A DNA stretch of 24,798 nucleotides from JBOGEN01 sp050743265 (GCA_050743265.1 JBOGEN010000002.1:1-24798), one strand, 5' to 3'; positions 6,170 through 14,644 are shown, counted from the first letter of the stretch. Made by a program: numbers and translations. Notes: generated from the letters alone by a model not told the origin.

Positions 6170-7456
6170 GTGCATTCCCCGATCTCGAGAGGCGGCTGGG
6201 TGCAGCCGCTTTGTTGGTCATCTGTCGTCCTCGATGGCTTCGACCTTGTTGCACTCGCGGTGGTCCTTCCGGTGCTGCTCGATGATCATGTCTGGGGGCT
6301 GACGCCGGCAAGTGCTTCGGCGATCGCCACGGTCGGGCTGGTCGGCATGACGATCGGTGCACTGATGGTTGGCACCGTCGCCGAGACCATTGGCAGACGT
6401 AAAGCGTTGATTCTCTCGGTGGCGTGCTTCTCGCTGTTCACCCTGCTGTCTGCGGCAGCACCGTCGGCAACGGCCTTTTCCGTGCTGCGCTTCCTCGCAG
6501 GTCTCGGCCTGGGTGGCTGTATTCCCGCAGCCGTCACCACCGTCGCTGAGTACAAGGCACGTCGCGGCCAGAGCAGCAGCGCTACCACGACGGTGATGAC
6601 CGGCTTCAACGTCGGTGCGGTGCTGTGTGCCATCCTGGGGATGCAGCTGATCCCCGTGTTTGGCTGGCGCGTGATGTTTGTTGCCGGCGCACTGCCCGCG
6701 TGCATCCTGATCCCGCTCATGATGCGCTACCTGCCTGAGTCCGACGTCTTCCGGGCGTCCCGACGTGCCGAAGCAAGAGCTGCGCACATCGGCCGAGATG
6801 CAGTCGCCGGCTTGTTCCGTGATGGTTTCCTGCGGGCAACTCTGGCGTTCTGGGTGGCCACCTTCATGGGACTCATGCTGATCTATGGGTTGAATACCTG
6901 GCTGCCTGAGATCATGCACGTCGCTGGCTATTCGCTGGGTCATTCGCTCGGGTTCCTGCTGACCCTCAACCTCGGCGCCATTCTGGGATACCTGCTGGGT
7001 GGTCGACTCGCCGACCGTAAGGGAGTGCGAGTGGCATCCGTTGGGTGGTTCTGCGGAGCCGCGGTGTTCTTGGCACTGTTCAGCCTGCCACTGCCCGAAG
7101 GCGCCATGTACGTCGTGTTGTTCCTCGCGGGATTCTTCGTGTTCAGTTCACAGGCTTTGGTCTACGCCTACACCCAGCGGGTCTATCCGGACCACGCGAG
7201 AGCAACCGGAGTCAGCTGGACGGCCGGAGTCGGTCGTCTCGGCGCAATCTGTGGGCCGATTCTTGGAGGTGCGCTGCTGTCCACAGGCATCGCGTACCCG
7301 TGGGGCTTCTACGTGTTCGCCGTCGTCGGTGTGCTCGGTGCCGTGGCCGTCTGGGTCGTCCCCGTGATGTCCACACCGCAGGTCGGAACCGTAGATCCCC
7401 ATGTAGAGCCACGTTCGATAACGACTGGTGCGGCTCCTGTCGGCGACGCTCATTGA
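6170..7456 (+). CDS. MFS transporter, aromatic acid:H+ symporter (AAHS)-like
   Basis: This is a membrane importer of 428 residues with about 12 hydrophobic segments. The start is the GTG after GGAGGT. The first membrane helix carries LDGFDLVALAVVLPVL; its DGFD (22-25) corresponds to the D-G-x-D motif of PcaK and BenK, where the aspartates are needed for aromatic-acid uptake. The loop motif AETIGRRKALIL is MFS motif A, followed by FLAGLGLGGCIPAAVTTVAEY, typical of this group. A second motif-A-like sequence, GGRLADRKGVR, follows the middle of the protein. It sits between the ring-cleavage genes and an SBP-fold protein plus LysR regulator, so uptake of the pathway's aromatic acid is the natural inference. 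Its base composition looks lower in GC than its flanks. Confidence 0.85.
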   Translation: MHSPISRGGWVQPLCWSSVVLDGFDLVALAVVLPVLLDDHVWGLTPASASAIATVGLVGMTIGALMVGTVAETIGRRKALILSVACFSLFTLLSAAAPSATAFSVLRFLAGLGLGGCIPAAVTTVAEYKARRGQSSSATTTVMTGFNVGAVLCAILGMQLIPVFGWRVMFVAGALPACILIPLMMRYLPESDVFRASRRAEARAAHIGRDAVAGLFRDGFLRATLAFWVATFMGLMLIYGLNTWLPEIMHVAGYSLGHSLGFLLTLNLGAILGYLLGGRLADRKGVRVASVGWFCGAAVFLALFSLPLPEGAMYVVLFLAGFFVFSSQALVYAYTQRVYPDHARATGVSWTAGVGRLGAICGPILGGALLSTGIAYPWGFYVFAVVGVLGAVAVWVVPVMSTPQVGTVDPHVEPRSITTGAAPVGDAH

Positions 7457-7544
7457 CAACTCCAATACGGCCATCGACAGCATCCCGTTGCCCGGCGCAC
7501 CAGGCGCACCTAGCGTCGGCTGCACCCTAGAGAAGGGAAGAAGC

Positions 7545-8432
7545 ATGGGCAGGTTCGTCATCCAGCCGCACGTCAGGCTGCAGGAGTGGGTGGCCGAAGA
7601 ACGCGGCTACTTCGCTGGAGAAGGTCTCGACTACGAGTTCATGGAAGGCCTTGCTGGGGCGTCACGCACGACGTCTGCCGTGCAACCCGCGGATAGTGTC
7701 CCGGCCGAGCTACGCAGTGGCGCCTTCGAGGACATGCAGCAGGGCAGGACGTGTGATGTGTCGGCGGCCTGCCACTGGGCGGTGAACGCCGCTGCCACAG
7801 GCGGAGCCGGACAGATGTGGGGACACGCGTACTCGGTGTCACCGGCCGGCATCTTCGTCTCGCCTGAATCGCCCTACGAGCGCCCGGAGGACCTGGCCGG
7901 TGTCCCAGTCGCGGTGAGCTATCATTCAGGCAGCCACTATGCGGCAATCCAGGGGCTCGAGCCGTTCCTGCAGCGCTCCGACGTCACGGTGTCATTCTCT
8001 GGCTTGCCATACGACCGCGTACGCCTGCTGATGCGTGGCGAGGTGCCCGCGGCCAACGTGTTCGGCGCTCAGTACTACATTCTCGAGCAGTTGGGCTACC
8101 GCAAGCTCGTGGACACCACATTTGTGATGGGCTTCCTGGTGCCCGACGTTGCCGACCTGGAGGACACCAAGAAGTACTTCCGGGCACTGGAGAAGGCTCA
8201 GCGTGACGTGGACCTGGAGCCGGAGCGGTTCAAGAAGTACTGGCTGCGCGAGATGCCCGAGGACCTGGCCAAGGTTGTCGATGTTCGTCGCTTCGGTCCC
8301 GGCGAGCGAATCGTCTTCGAGCCCTACACCAGGGAGATGTTCGAGGTCACCCAACGCTGGATGAAGAGCTGGGACCTGCTTGACCTCGACGTGGACGCGG
8401 AGGCCGGCTTCGAGAGGGCTGTCCTCGCCTGA
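7545..8432 (+). CDS. SBP-fold (NMT1/SsuA-like) protein without a signal peptide
   Basis: The protein has 295 residues; the ATG at 7545 follows AAGGGAAG. The sequence has the periplasmic-binding-protein type II pattern of NMT1/THI5/SsuA proteins: LQEWVAEERGYFAGEGLDYE near the start, RPEDLAGVPVAVSYHSGSHY, and GLPYDRVRLLMRGEVPAANV. It begins MGRFVIQPHVRLQ, with neither a hydrophobic export signal nor a lipobox Cys, and no ABC permease or ATPase is adjacent. It therefore appears cytosolic. Some enzymes share this fold: the thiamine precursor synthase THI5, and 4,5-dihydroxyphthalate decarboxylase is related. A decarboxylase or other catabolic enzyme is thus possible, as is a ligand-binding accessory protein. 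It lies 88 bases after the AAHS-like importer and is followed by a LysR gene. Fold assignment good, function unknown. Confidence 0.75.
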   Translation: MGRFVIQPHVRLQEWVAEERGYFAGEGLDYEFMEGLAGASRTTSAVQPADSVPAELRSGAFEDMQQGRTCDVSAACHWAVNAAATGGAGQMWGHAYSVSPAGIFVSPESPYERPEDLAGVPVAVSYHSGSHYAAIQGLEPFLQRSDVTVSFSGLPYDRVRLLMRGEVPAANVFGAQYYILEQLGYRKLVDTTFVMGFLVPDVADLEDTKKYFRALEKAQRDVDLEPERFKKYWLREMPEDLAKVVDVRRFGPGERIVFEPYTREMFEVTQRWMKSWDLLDLDVDAEAGFERAVLA

Positions 8433-8494
8433 CACCAGGGTGGTTGCGGGTCGCTACCGAGACCGGCTCCTGCACCATGGCGGGAGGGACCGTC

Positions 8495-8503
8495 GGAGGA
8501 GGT
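8495..8503 (+). promoter_or_regulatory. Ribosome binding site that fixes the LysR start
   Basis: GGAGGAGGT lies six bases before the GTG at 8510, giving the usual LysR N-terminus (ALDLFRLLVFV). The upstream ATG at 8477 and TTG at 8444 lack such a site and would add non-family residues. Confidence 0.65.
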
Positions 8504-8509
8504 CGGCTC

Positions 8510-9409
8510 GTGGCGCTGGATCTCTTCCGTCTGCTGGTCTTTGTCACCGTCGTGGACCGCAACGGGTACTCGGCGGCGGCTCGCCACCTCAACCTCGCGC
8601 AACCCACCGTGTCGCACCACGTGAGCGAGCTGGAAAGAGGCCTCAACACTCAGCTTCTGCACTACGAGCAGCGGTCGGTACACCTCACCGCGGCCGGTCA
8701 CGAGGTCTACCGGGTAGCTCTGACCATGTTGCGGGAGCAGGAGCACCTCACGCAGTCGCTGAGGGACATCAAGCAGGGGCGCAGGGGGCGCGTGCGGCTG
8801 GGCGCGAGCATCGCGTTCGAACAGAAGTACTTCATGGAGCGTGTCATCGCGCCGTTCTGTCGCTCACACGAGGGGACACTGCTGTCGTTGAGGTTTGGCC
8901 ACAGCCGAAGAGAAGCCCAAGCCGTTGTCGACCGGGACCTCGACCTAGCCTACGTCATCTCGTGGCACCTCCCCAACGACGTGCACTTCGAGCCGCTGCA
9001 CAAGGCCACGCTCACGTTCCTCGCGGGCGGCAGTCACCCCTTGGCCACCGAGCAGCGGGTTCGCGTGGACCAGATCGGCGAGGCGGGCCTGATCACGGCC
9101 CCCCTGACCAGTGTGGAGTCCAGCTACTACCACTACGTGCTGCGCGAGTTCGGCCTCACCGGTGACCATTCGGTCCTGGAGATAGACGGACTGCAGTCCC
9201 GAGTGCTCGCCGCGGAGGAGGGGCTCGGAGTGATGGCCACCTTCATCCCTGAGTACGGTCGGGGCCGCGCTCCCGGCTCGCTCGTGCCACTGCCGGTCGA
9301 AGGACCGCTGACCGAGGTCGAGGTAGGCCTGGTGCGACGGCACGGTGAACCACCGTCGAGCAGCGCCAACACTCTCGCCGAGTGGCTGCGTGAGACGACG
9401 ACACGCTGA
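8510..9409 (+). CDS. LysR-family transcriptional regulator
   Basis: With the GTG start at 8510 the protein has 299 residues, the standard LysR length. The N-terminal winged helix-turn-helix is clear (NGYSAAARHLNLAQPTVSHH, then VSELERGL), followed by the linker helix and a two-lobe effector domain (RVRLGASIAFEQKYF; DLDLAYVISWHLP; SRVLAAEEGLGVMATFIPEY). Family members usually activate an adjacent catabolic operon when a pathway metabolite binds. Here it follows the SBP-fold gene by 77 bases on the same strand, so it may regulate the importer/SBP pair or the ring-cleavage genes. It is the second regulator in the region beside the IclR protein, suggesting two inducers or two operons. Confidence 0.92.
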   Translation: MALDLFRLLVFVTVVDRNGYSAAARHLNLAQPTVSHHVSELERGLNTQLLHYEQRSVHLTAAGHEVYRVALTMLREQEHLTQSLRDIKQGRRGRVRLGASIAFEQKYFMERVIAPFCRSHEGTLLSLRFGHSRREAQAVVDRDLDLAYVISWHLPNDVHFEPLHKATLTFLAGGSHPLATEQRVRVDQIGEAGLITAPLTSVESSYYHYVLREFGLTGDHSVLEIDGLQSRVLAAEEGLGVMATFIPEYGRGRAPGSLVPLPVEGPLTEVEVGLVRRHGEPPSSSANTLAEWLRETTTR

Positions 9410-9479
9410 AGCCTGGGTGTGATTCCTGTCTGGTCGACCTCCCTGCAGGTAGCAGAACTGTCGCTGGCCGAGCGTCCTG

Positions 9480-11642
9480 CTAGGCGGCGCCGGCCTTCAC
9501 CGGCCCCGGCTCGGGGTCCGGTGTCGGGGGGAGCTCGTCGTCGTTGAGGTTGACGTGGGGCATCAGGCGGTCGAGCCAGCCGGGAAGCCACCAGTTGGCG
9601 CGGCCCAGCAACGCCATGGTGGCCGGAACCAGCACCATGCGCACGAGCGTCGCATCGAGCGCGATCGCGGTGGCCAGGCCCAGTCCGATCATCTTCACGA
9701 ACGGAGATGGGTCAGCGACGAAGCTGAGGAACACCACGGTCATGACGAGCGCGGCCGAGGTGATGACTCGGCCCGTGCCGGCCAGCCCGCGAGCCACGCT
9801 CGGCGTTGTCCCCCGTCGCGTCGTACGCCGCCCGGATACGAGAGAGAAGGAACACCTCGTAGTCCACGGAAAGCCCGAACAGGACCGCGAAGAAGATCGG
9901 CGGCAGCGGCGAGGCGATCTCGTAGGTGCGGTCGAGGTTGAACAGGAACCCCAGCCAGCCCCACTGGAAGACGGCCACCACGACGCCGTAGGCGGCGCCG
10001 ATCGACAGGAGGTTCATCAGGACGGCCTTGAGCGGGACCGCGATCGACCGGAACACCACCATCAGCAGCAGGAACGACGCGGACAGGATCGCCCCGATGA
10101 AGACCGGGAAGGTGTCGTTGAGCTGCTTGGTGAGGTCGTCGGTCAGCGCGGGCAGTCCCGTCACGTAGACCCCGTCGGGGGCGAGCGCCCGCACCCGGTC
10201 CAGCGTGGCGGACGTGGCGGCGTCAGCAGCCCGGGTCGTGAGGATCGTGCGCAGCACGATCGTGTCGCCATCGGGTGCGACCTGCGCCTCGCCGACCGAG
10301 GCGACGCCCGGGTCGGCGGCGATGCGCTGGAGAGCGCGGGGATCGACCCCGCGTCGACACCGCTGTCACGCGGGTCGGCGACTACCAGCAGCGGGGAGCT
10401 GAAGCCCGGCCCGAAGCCTTCGGCCAGCAGGTCGTACGCCCGCCGGTCTGAGGTGCTCGTCGAGTTGTCGCCGGAGTCCGGGAAGCCCGTCTTCAGCCCC
10501 AGCGCCGGGGCCGCCAGGGTGAGCAGCACCACCGATGCGGCGATCATGTAGGGCCACGGCCGGCGGGAGACGCGGTGCGCGTACCGCCACCACGCGGTGT
10601 CCTCGGCTCGCCTGACCGGCCGCCCCCGACCCACGAGCCGCCCGGCGTCGATGCGGTCACCCAGCAGCGACAGCAGCGCCGGCAGCAGCGTGAGCGCCGT
10701 CGCCACAGCGAACAGCACGACGAGCGAGGTCCCCAGCCCGATCGACGCGAGCACGCCGACACCGGTCAGGACGAGAGCCAACATCGCCACGATCACTGTG
10801 CCACCGGCGACCGCGACAGCGGAGCCAGAGGTGCCCATGGCGCCGGACAGTGCTGCGGCGTTGGCCTCGCCGGCGGAACGGTTCTCGCGGTAGCGCGCGA
10901 CGATGAACAGGGAGTAGTCGATGCCGACGCCGAGCCCGATCATCGCGCCGATCGTCGGCGCGGCGGTCGAGACGTCCAGCGCGGCCGCCAGCAGCATGAT
11001 GCCACCCAGGCCGGCGGCGACTGCCACCAGCGCGAGCACGATCGGGACCAGGGCGGCCACGATCGTGCCGAACGCGACGACCAGTACGACCAGCGCCGCC
11101 AGGATGCCGGCCGCCTCGGCGCCGGAGGGCTTGGACTCGGCGTTGATGAACGCAGCGTCGCCGCCAAGCTCTGCGGACAGCCCGTCGGTGCCCGCCGGCC
11201 CGATCGCGTCGGCCACCGCGGTCAGCGGCCCGGGGCCGAGGTCCTGCGACGGCACCTCGAACGTGATCTCGGCGTAGCCGATGCGACCGTCGGCGGAGAT
11301 CGTGCCGGCCTCGAAGGGGTTGCCCACCGTGGTGACATGCTCAACCTCGGCGACCCGCGAGAGCCCGGACTCGACGGCCGGACGATGGGCGACGAGCTTC
11401 TCACCCTCATCGGCGGCGAAGACCGCCATCGCGCTGCCTGCCGCCGCCTCAGGGAAGCGCTCCTCCAGCAGCACCTTTGCCTGCTCGCTCTCACTACCGG
11501 CGGCGACGAAGTCGTCGACGAACGCCCCGCCGAACGCGCCGGCAAGGGCCAGCACGAAGGCGGCCGTGACCGCCCAGGTGGAGATCGTGAGCCACGGCCT
11601 GCGAACGCTGACGTCGGCAATGCGCCTGATGAACCGGTTCAC
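9480..11642 (-). pseudogene. MmpL/RND-type membrane transporter split by two frameshifts
   Basis: Joined across frames, the minus strand encodes about 720 residues, the normal MmpL length. The likely start is the GTG at 11642 (NRFIRRIADVSVRRPWLT). Frame one carries the first membrane block, with GLGVGIDYSLFIVARYREN, and breaks after DPRDSGVDAGSIP at a four-C run (10338-10341 on the plus strand); restoring one base gives PRALQRIAADPGVASVGEAQ. Frame two carries LFGLSVDYEVFLLSRIRAAY and breaks after GDNAE near 9798-9801, where two bases are missing or one is extra. Frame three resumes with VARGLAGTGRVITSAALVMT and runs to a stop at 9480. Members export lipids or drugs by proton motive force. As read, no full product is possible; sequencing error remains an alternative. 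Confidence 0.85.
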
Positions 11643-11914
11643 CGCGCTGGCTCCGGTGAAGCGCAGAACTCGCGCGTACCGCAGGAGATGCCAGCTGACC
11701 CTCTCGCGCGTCCCGTCATGTGCCCCCGACTCCCCGATCTGTGCGGGTAACCCACCGCCAGAGTCTGGGGCGACCCCGTCGAGTGAACCATCGCAGTGCC
11801 GGTCTGTCTGCCGTGTCGGTGTTGCGAGGACATGCGGCGACGGCAGTAGTCGCTCGCTTCCTTGGGTGTGGCCTGGAAATGAAGTCAACCAGTTTGATTG
11901 ATCTATCTAGGTTG
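11643..11914. other. Divergent intergenic region between the MmpL pseudogene and the arsenic operon
   Basis: This stretch of 272 bases lies between divergent genes. No supported gene is seen; open frames on both strands look like Arg/Ser/Pro-rich shadows. The arsenic-operon operator and promoter lie at its right end. No distinct leftward promoter was recognised. Confidence 0.5.
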
Positions 11915-11915
11915 A
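11885..11915 (+). promoter_or_regulatory. ArsR-type operator and overlapping promoter of the arsenic operon
   Basis: Two nested inverted repeats are visible: TCAA-CCAGT-TTGA (11885-11897), and TCAACC (11885-11890) paired with GGTTGA (11910-11915). ArsR-family repressors commonly bind TCAA/TTGA-type repeats. TATCTA at 11904-11909 is a reasonable -10 and would place the transcript start at about 11915, which is also an in-frame ATG. Repressor binding here would cover the -10 box, giving autoregulation. Binding and start site are inference. Confidence 0.5.
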
Positions 11916-12739
11916 TGTACCGTCCCAGGGTGAGTTCCACCATCCGTCCAGCCGCACCGGTGACACCGCCTGGCTTCCTGCGTCTGACCGGGCACCCGGT
12001 GCGGTGGCAGCTGCTGAGTGAGCTGGCGCGCAGCGATCGGCAGGTCAGCGAGCTCACGGCTCTGGTTGGCCAGCGGCAGAGCCTGACCTCCTACCATCTC
12101 CGCCAGCTGCGCGGAGGCGGGCTGGTGACCATGCGGCGCAGCTCGGCTGACAGGCGGGACACCTACTACAGCCTCGACCTGGCTGTGTGTCGCGAACGGC
12201 TTGCCGAAGCGGGCGCCGCGCTTCACCCCGGTTTCCGGCTGGTCCCGGCTCCGCTGACACCGCCAGCGGGCGGTCCTGGGCGACGGCGGGCCCAGCCACC
12301 AGACCGGGTGCTGTTCTTGTGCACGGGCAACAGCTCTCGATCCCAGATGGCCGAGGCGATCGTGGAGCAGATGAGCGGGGGTCGGGTCGAGGCTGCCAGT
12401 GCCGGTAGTCACCCCAAAGCCCTGCACCTCAACGCCGTACGCGTGATGCGCGAACGTGGCATCGACATCAGTGGCCGGCGCTCCAAGCATCTGAGCGAGT
12501 TCACCGAGCAGCGATTCGACCACGTGATCAGCCTGTGTGACCGCGTACGGGAAGTGTGCCCGGACTTCCCCGGGCTTCCCGCGGTGGCGCACTGGAGCAT
12601 CCCCGATCCGGCGGCCGAAGCAGCGGCCAGCGAACACAGCTACCCCGCGTTCGTCCGCACCGCGGACGAGCTGAACGTGCGTATCCGGTTCCTGCTCTAC
12701 GCGATCGACCACGCCCTACCGAGTTCGGAGGGGAACTAG
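11915..12739 (+). CDS. ArsR repressor fused to LMW-PTPase-type arsenate reductase
   Basis: The protein has 274 residues in two domains. Residues about 17-105 form an ArsR-type winged helix (FLRLTGHPVRWQLLSELARS; QSLTSYHLRQLRGGGLV). Residues 130-270 form a low-molecular-weight phosphatase-type arsenate reductase, with the P-loop CTGNSSRS (Cys136-Arg142), the redox pair Cys208 and Cys215 in LCDRVREVCP, and the acid Asp231 in WSIPDP. All three cysteines of ArsC-type reduction are present, favouring arsenate reduction over protein dephosphorylation. Fusion would place the As(V) reductase beside the As(III) sensor. The ArsR part lacks the classic ELCVCDL metal site and has a single cysteine (Cys92), so sensing is unexplained. 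Start options are ATG 11915 (used here, possibly leaderless), GTG 11930 and ATG 11879. Confidence 0.88.
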   Translation: MYRPRVSSTIRPAAPVTPPGFLRLTGHPVRWQLLSELARSDRQVSELTALVGQRQSLTSYHLRQLRGGGLVTMRRSSADRRDTYYSLDLAVCRERLAEAGAALHPGFRLVPAPLTPPAGGPGRRRAQPPDRVLFLCTGNSSRSQMAEAIVEQMSGGRVEAASAGSHPKALHLNAVRVMRERGIDISGRRSKHLSEFTEQRFDHVISLCDRVREVCPDFPGLPAVAHWSIPDPAAEAAASEHSYPAFVRTADELNVRIRFLLYAIDHALPSSEGN

Positions 12740-12741
12740 AA

Positions 12742-13134
12742 ATGTCCGACAACCTTGCGGACCTGGTCAACGTCCGATACATGGTCGACGATGTCGATAC
12801 TGCGGTCGACTTCTACACCAAGCACCTCGGGTTCACCCTCAGGATGAGCGCGGCACCGGCGTTCGCCGACGTCGTACGCGGCAGGCTACGGCTTCTGCTG
12901 AGCGGGCCGACCAGCTCGGCAGGTCGACCGATGCCGGACGGCACCGAGCCGGCACCGGGGGGATGGAACCGTATCCACCTCATCGTGAGCGACATCGCTG
13001 CCGAGGTAGACCGGCTACGTGCCGCAGGCCTCACGTTCCGAAACGACATCGTCGAAGGTCCAGGCGGTCAGCAGATCTTGTTGGAGGATCCGTCCGGCAA
13101 CGTGGTCGAGCTGTTCCAACCCGCTGGCGGATAG
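12742..13134 (+). CDS. VOC-superfamily (glyoxalase/bleomycin-resistance fold) protein
   Basis: This is a 130-residue protein, a typical VOC size, made of two beta-alpha-beta-beta-beta modules: the first begins VNVRYMVDDVDTAVDFYTKH, the second GWNRIHLIVSDIAAEVDRLR and ends DPSGNVVELFQP. His and Glu in the second module could bind metal, but the first module has Tyr where a His ligand usually stands. There is no cysteine, so it is not a typical ArsI C-As lyase, which binds trivalent organoarsenic through cysteines. The ATG lies two bases after the ArsR-ArsC stop, with GGAGGGG inside the end of that gene, so the two are cotranslated. A role in arsenic or antibiotic resistance is inferred from position only. 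A broken relative lies at 5495. Confidence 0.85.
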   Translation: MSDNLADLVNVRYMVDDVDTAVDFYTKHLGFTLRMSAAPAFADVVRGRLRLLLSGPTSSAGRPMPDGTEPAPGGWNRIHLIVSDIAAEVDRLRAAGLTFRNDIVEGPGGQQILLEDPSGNVVELFQPAGG

Positions 13135-13219
13135 GTGCGGCACCGGGCGACGCCCAGGGCCGAGGCACATGTCGACGCAGTAGAACGCGCGCGCCACGTC
13201 GAGAACGGGAGATCTTGCC

Positions 13220-14644
13220 ATGGCCGACGTGACCGGGCGGCACGAGAGCGCAGCAGCGCCGTCCGACGAGGGACGGAACCAGTGGTGGCTGGTGGTCGCC
13301 GCCGGCCTGGCCGTGTTCATGGCGTCCGTGGACATGAGCATCGTCAATGTCGCGCTGCCGGCGATCGAGCGTGACTTCGAGATCGACACCAGCATGACCG
13401 AGTGGATCGTGCTCGCCTACCTGCTGCCACTCGCCGGCTTGGCGCTGCCGAGCGGCCGTTGGCTGGACAGTGTCGGGCGGCGCCCGGCCCTGGTGTTCTC
13501 GCTCACCGGCTTCGCTCTCGGGAGCGTCGCAGCGGGGCTCGCGCCCAGCCTGGCCTGGCTGATCGGTGCGCGACTGGTCCAGGGAACGTTCGGTGCGCTC
13601 CTCTTCTCGCTGGTTCCGGCGTTGGCCATGACGGCCGTCCGGCCGCAGGCGCGTGGCCGTGCCATGGGCCTGGTCACGACCCTCGGCCCGCTCGGGCTCA
13701 TCAGCGGGCCTGCACTCGGGGGCGTGCTCGTCGACGTGCTGGGCTGGCCGTGGATCTTCTTCGTCAACGTCCCCGTGAGCGTTCTCGTCATGGCGGTGGG
13801 ACTGCACATGCTGCCGCCGAGCGCGCCCTTGCGGGCGCCGGATCGCACGTGGGTCACCGAGGCCGTGCTGCTCAGCGCAGCTGTCGCCGCGCTCTTGCTC
13901 GCCCTTTCCTTCACCGCGAGCGACGGTCCCGCGTGGATGATGCTCGCGCTCCTTGCGGTCCCGTTGCTCATCCTCTGGCTGCGGATGCCCATGAGTGGCG
14001 CCGTCCGCGATCTCTTCCGTACGCCGGGGGAGGTGGGACCGCATGTTGCCCTGGCCTGCGCCGCAACGGCCATCGGCACCGTGTTCTTCGTGACCCCGTA
14101 CTTCATGCAACGGGAGCTCGGAGAGTCGGTGTCCGCAGCCGGTGTCACGATCCTCGTCTTCCCCGCGGGCATGGCCTTGATGGGACCGGTCGGCGGTTTC
14201 TTGGGTGACTGGTGGGGACCCCGGAGGACCGCCATCCTGGGAGCTGCCCTCTTCACTGTCGGCCTTGCGCTGCTCCTGCCCATGGACCCCTCGTGGAGTC
14301 TCGGCGACCTCGCATGGCGGCTGTGCCTGGCCGGCTGCGGGAACGGCCTGTTCAACGCGCCCAACGTGGCGATGGCGATGACGCACACGCCGCGGGCGTT
14401 GCTGGCGACCACAGGTGCCTCGACCAGCCTTGCCCGCACGATGGGCTTCGCGTTGGGCCCCGCGCTGGCGACACTGGTCTGGTCCCTCTCGTCGTACGAG
14501 CCCGAGGGGATGCGTGGAGCCATGACCCTGGCGACGGCGCTCAGCGCGTTGTCCGTCGTTGCTCTCGTGCGCGTGCTCGTACCCGGCGAACAGCGGGCGG
14601 TGGCCCAGGACCACGGTGAACTGAGCGTGGACCTGTCTCCGTGA
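13220..14644 (+). CDS. MFS drug/metalloid efflux transporter, DHA2 (14-TMS) type
   Basis: This membrane exporter has 474 residues, a size fitting 14 membrane helices. The ATG follows GGGAG at about 13206. DHA2 marks are clear: ASVDMSIVNVALPAIE in helix 1, the motif-A loop GRWLDSVGRRP, the antiporter motif C region (GLISGPALGGVLVD) and WPWIFFVNVPVSVLV. It follows the VOC gene by 85 bases on the same strand and probably belongs to the ArsR-ArsC operon, where it could expel As(III), an arsenic conjugate or a drug. It is not of the usual ArsB, Acr3 or ArsJ type as far as I can recognise, so the link to arsenic is positional. Confidence 0.87.
   Translation: MADVTGRHESAAAPSDEGRNQWWLVVAAGLAVFMASVDMSIVNVALPAIERDFEIDTSMTEWIVLAYLLPLAGLALPSGRWLDSVGRRPALVFSLTGFALGSVAAGLAPSLAWLIGARLVQGTFGALLFSLVPALAMTAVRPQARGRAMGLVTTLGPLGLISGPALGGVLVDVLGWPWIFFVNVPVSVLVMAVGLHMLPPSAPLRAPDRTWVTEAVLLSAAVAALLLALSFTASDGPAWMMLALLAVPLLILWLRMPMSGAVRDLFRTPGEVGPHVALACAATAIGTVFFVTPYFMQRELGESVSAAGVTILVFPAGMALMGPVGGFLGDWWGPRRTAILGAALFTVGLALLLPMDPSWSLGDLAWRLCLAGCGNGLFNAPNVAMAMTHTPRALLATTGASTSLARTMGFALGPALATLVWSLSSYEPEGMRGAMTLATALSALSVVALVRVLVPGEQRAVAQDHGELSVDLSP

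Noticed and set aside
9544..11750. Long plus-strand open frames opposite the MmpL gene, with many Gln/Arg/Asp/His residues.
   Set aside because: Composition is typical of reverse-complement shadows of membrane-protein genes. The minus strand gives clear MmpL sequence in three frames.
12742..13134. Calling the VOC protein ArsI (C-As lyase).
   Set aside because: ArsI needs cysteines for trivalent arsenic; this protein has none.
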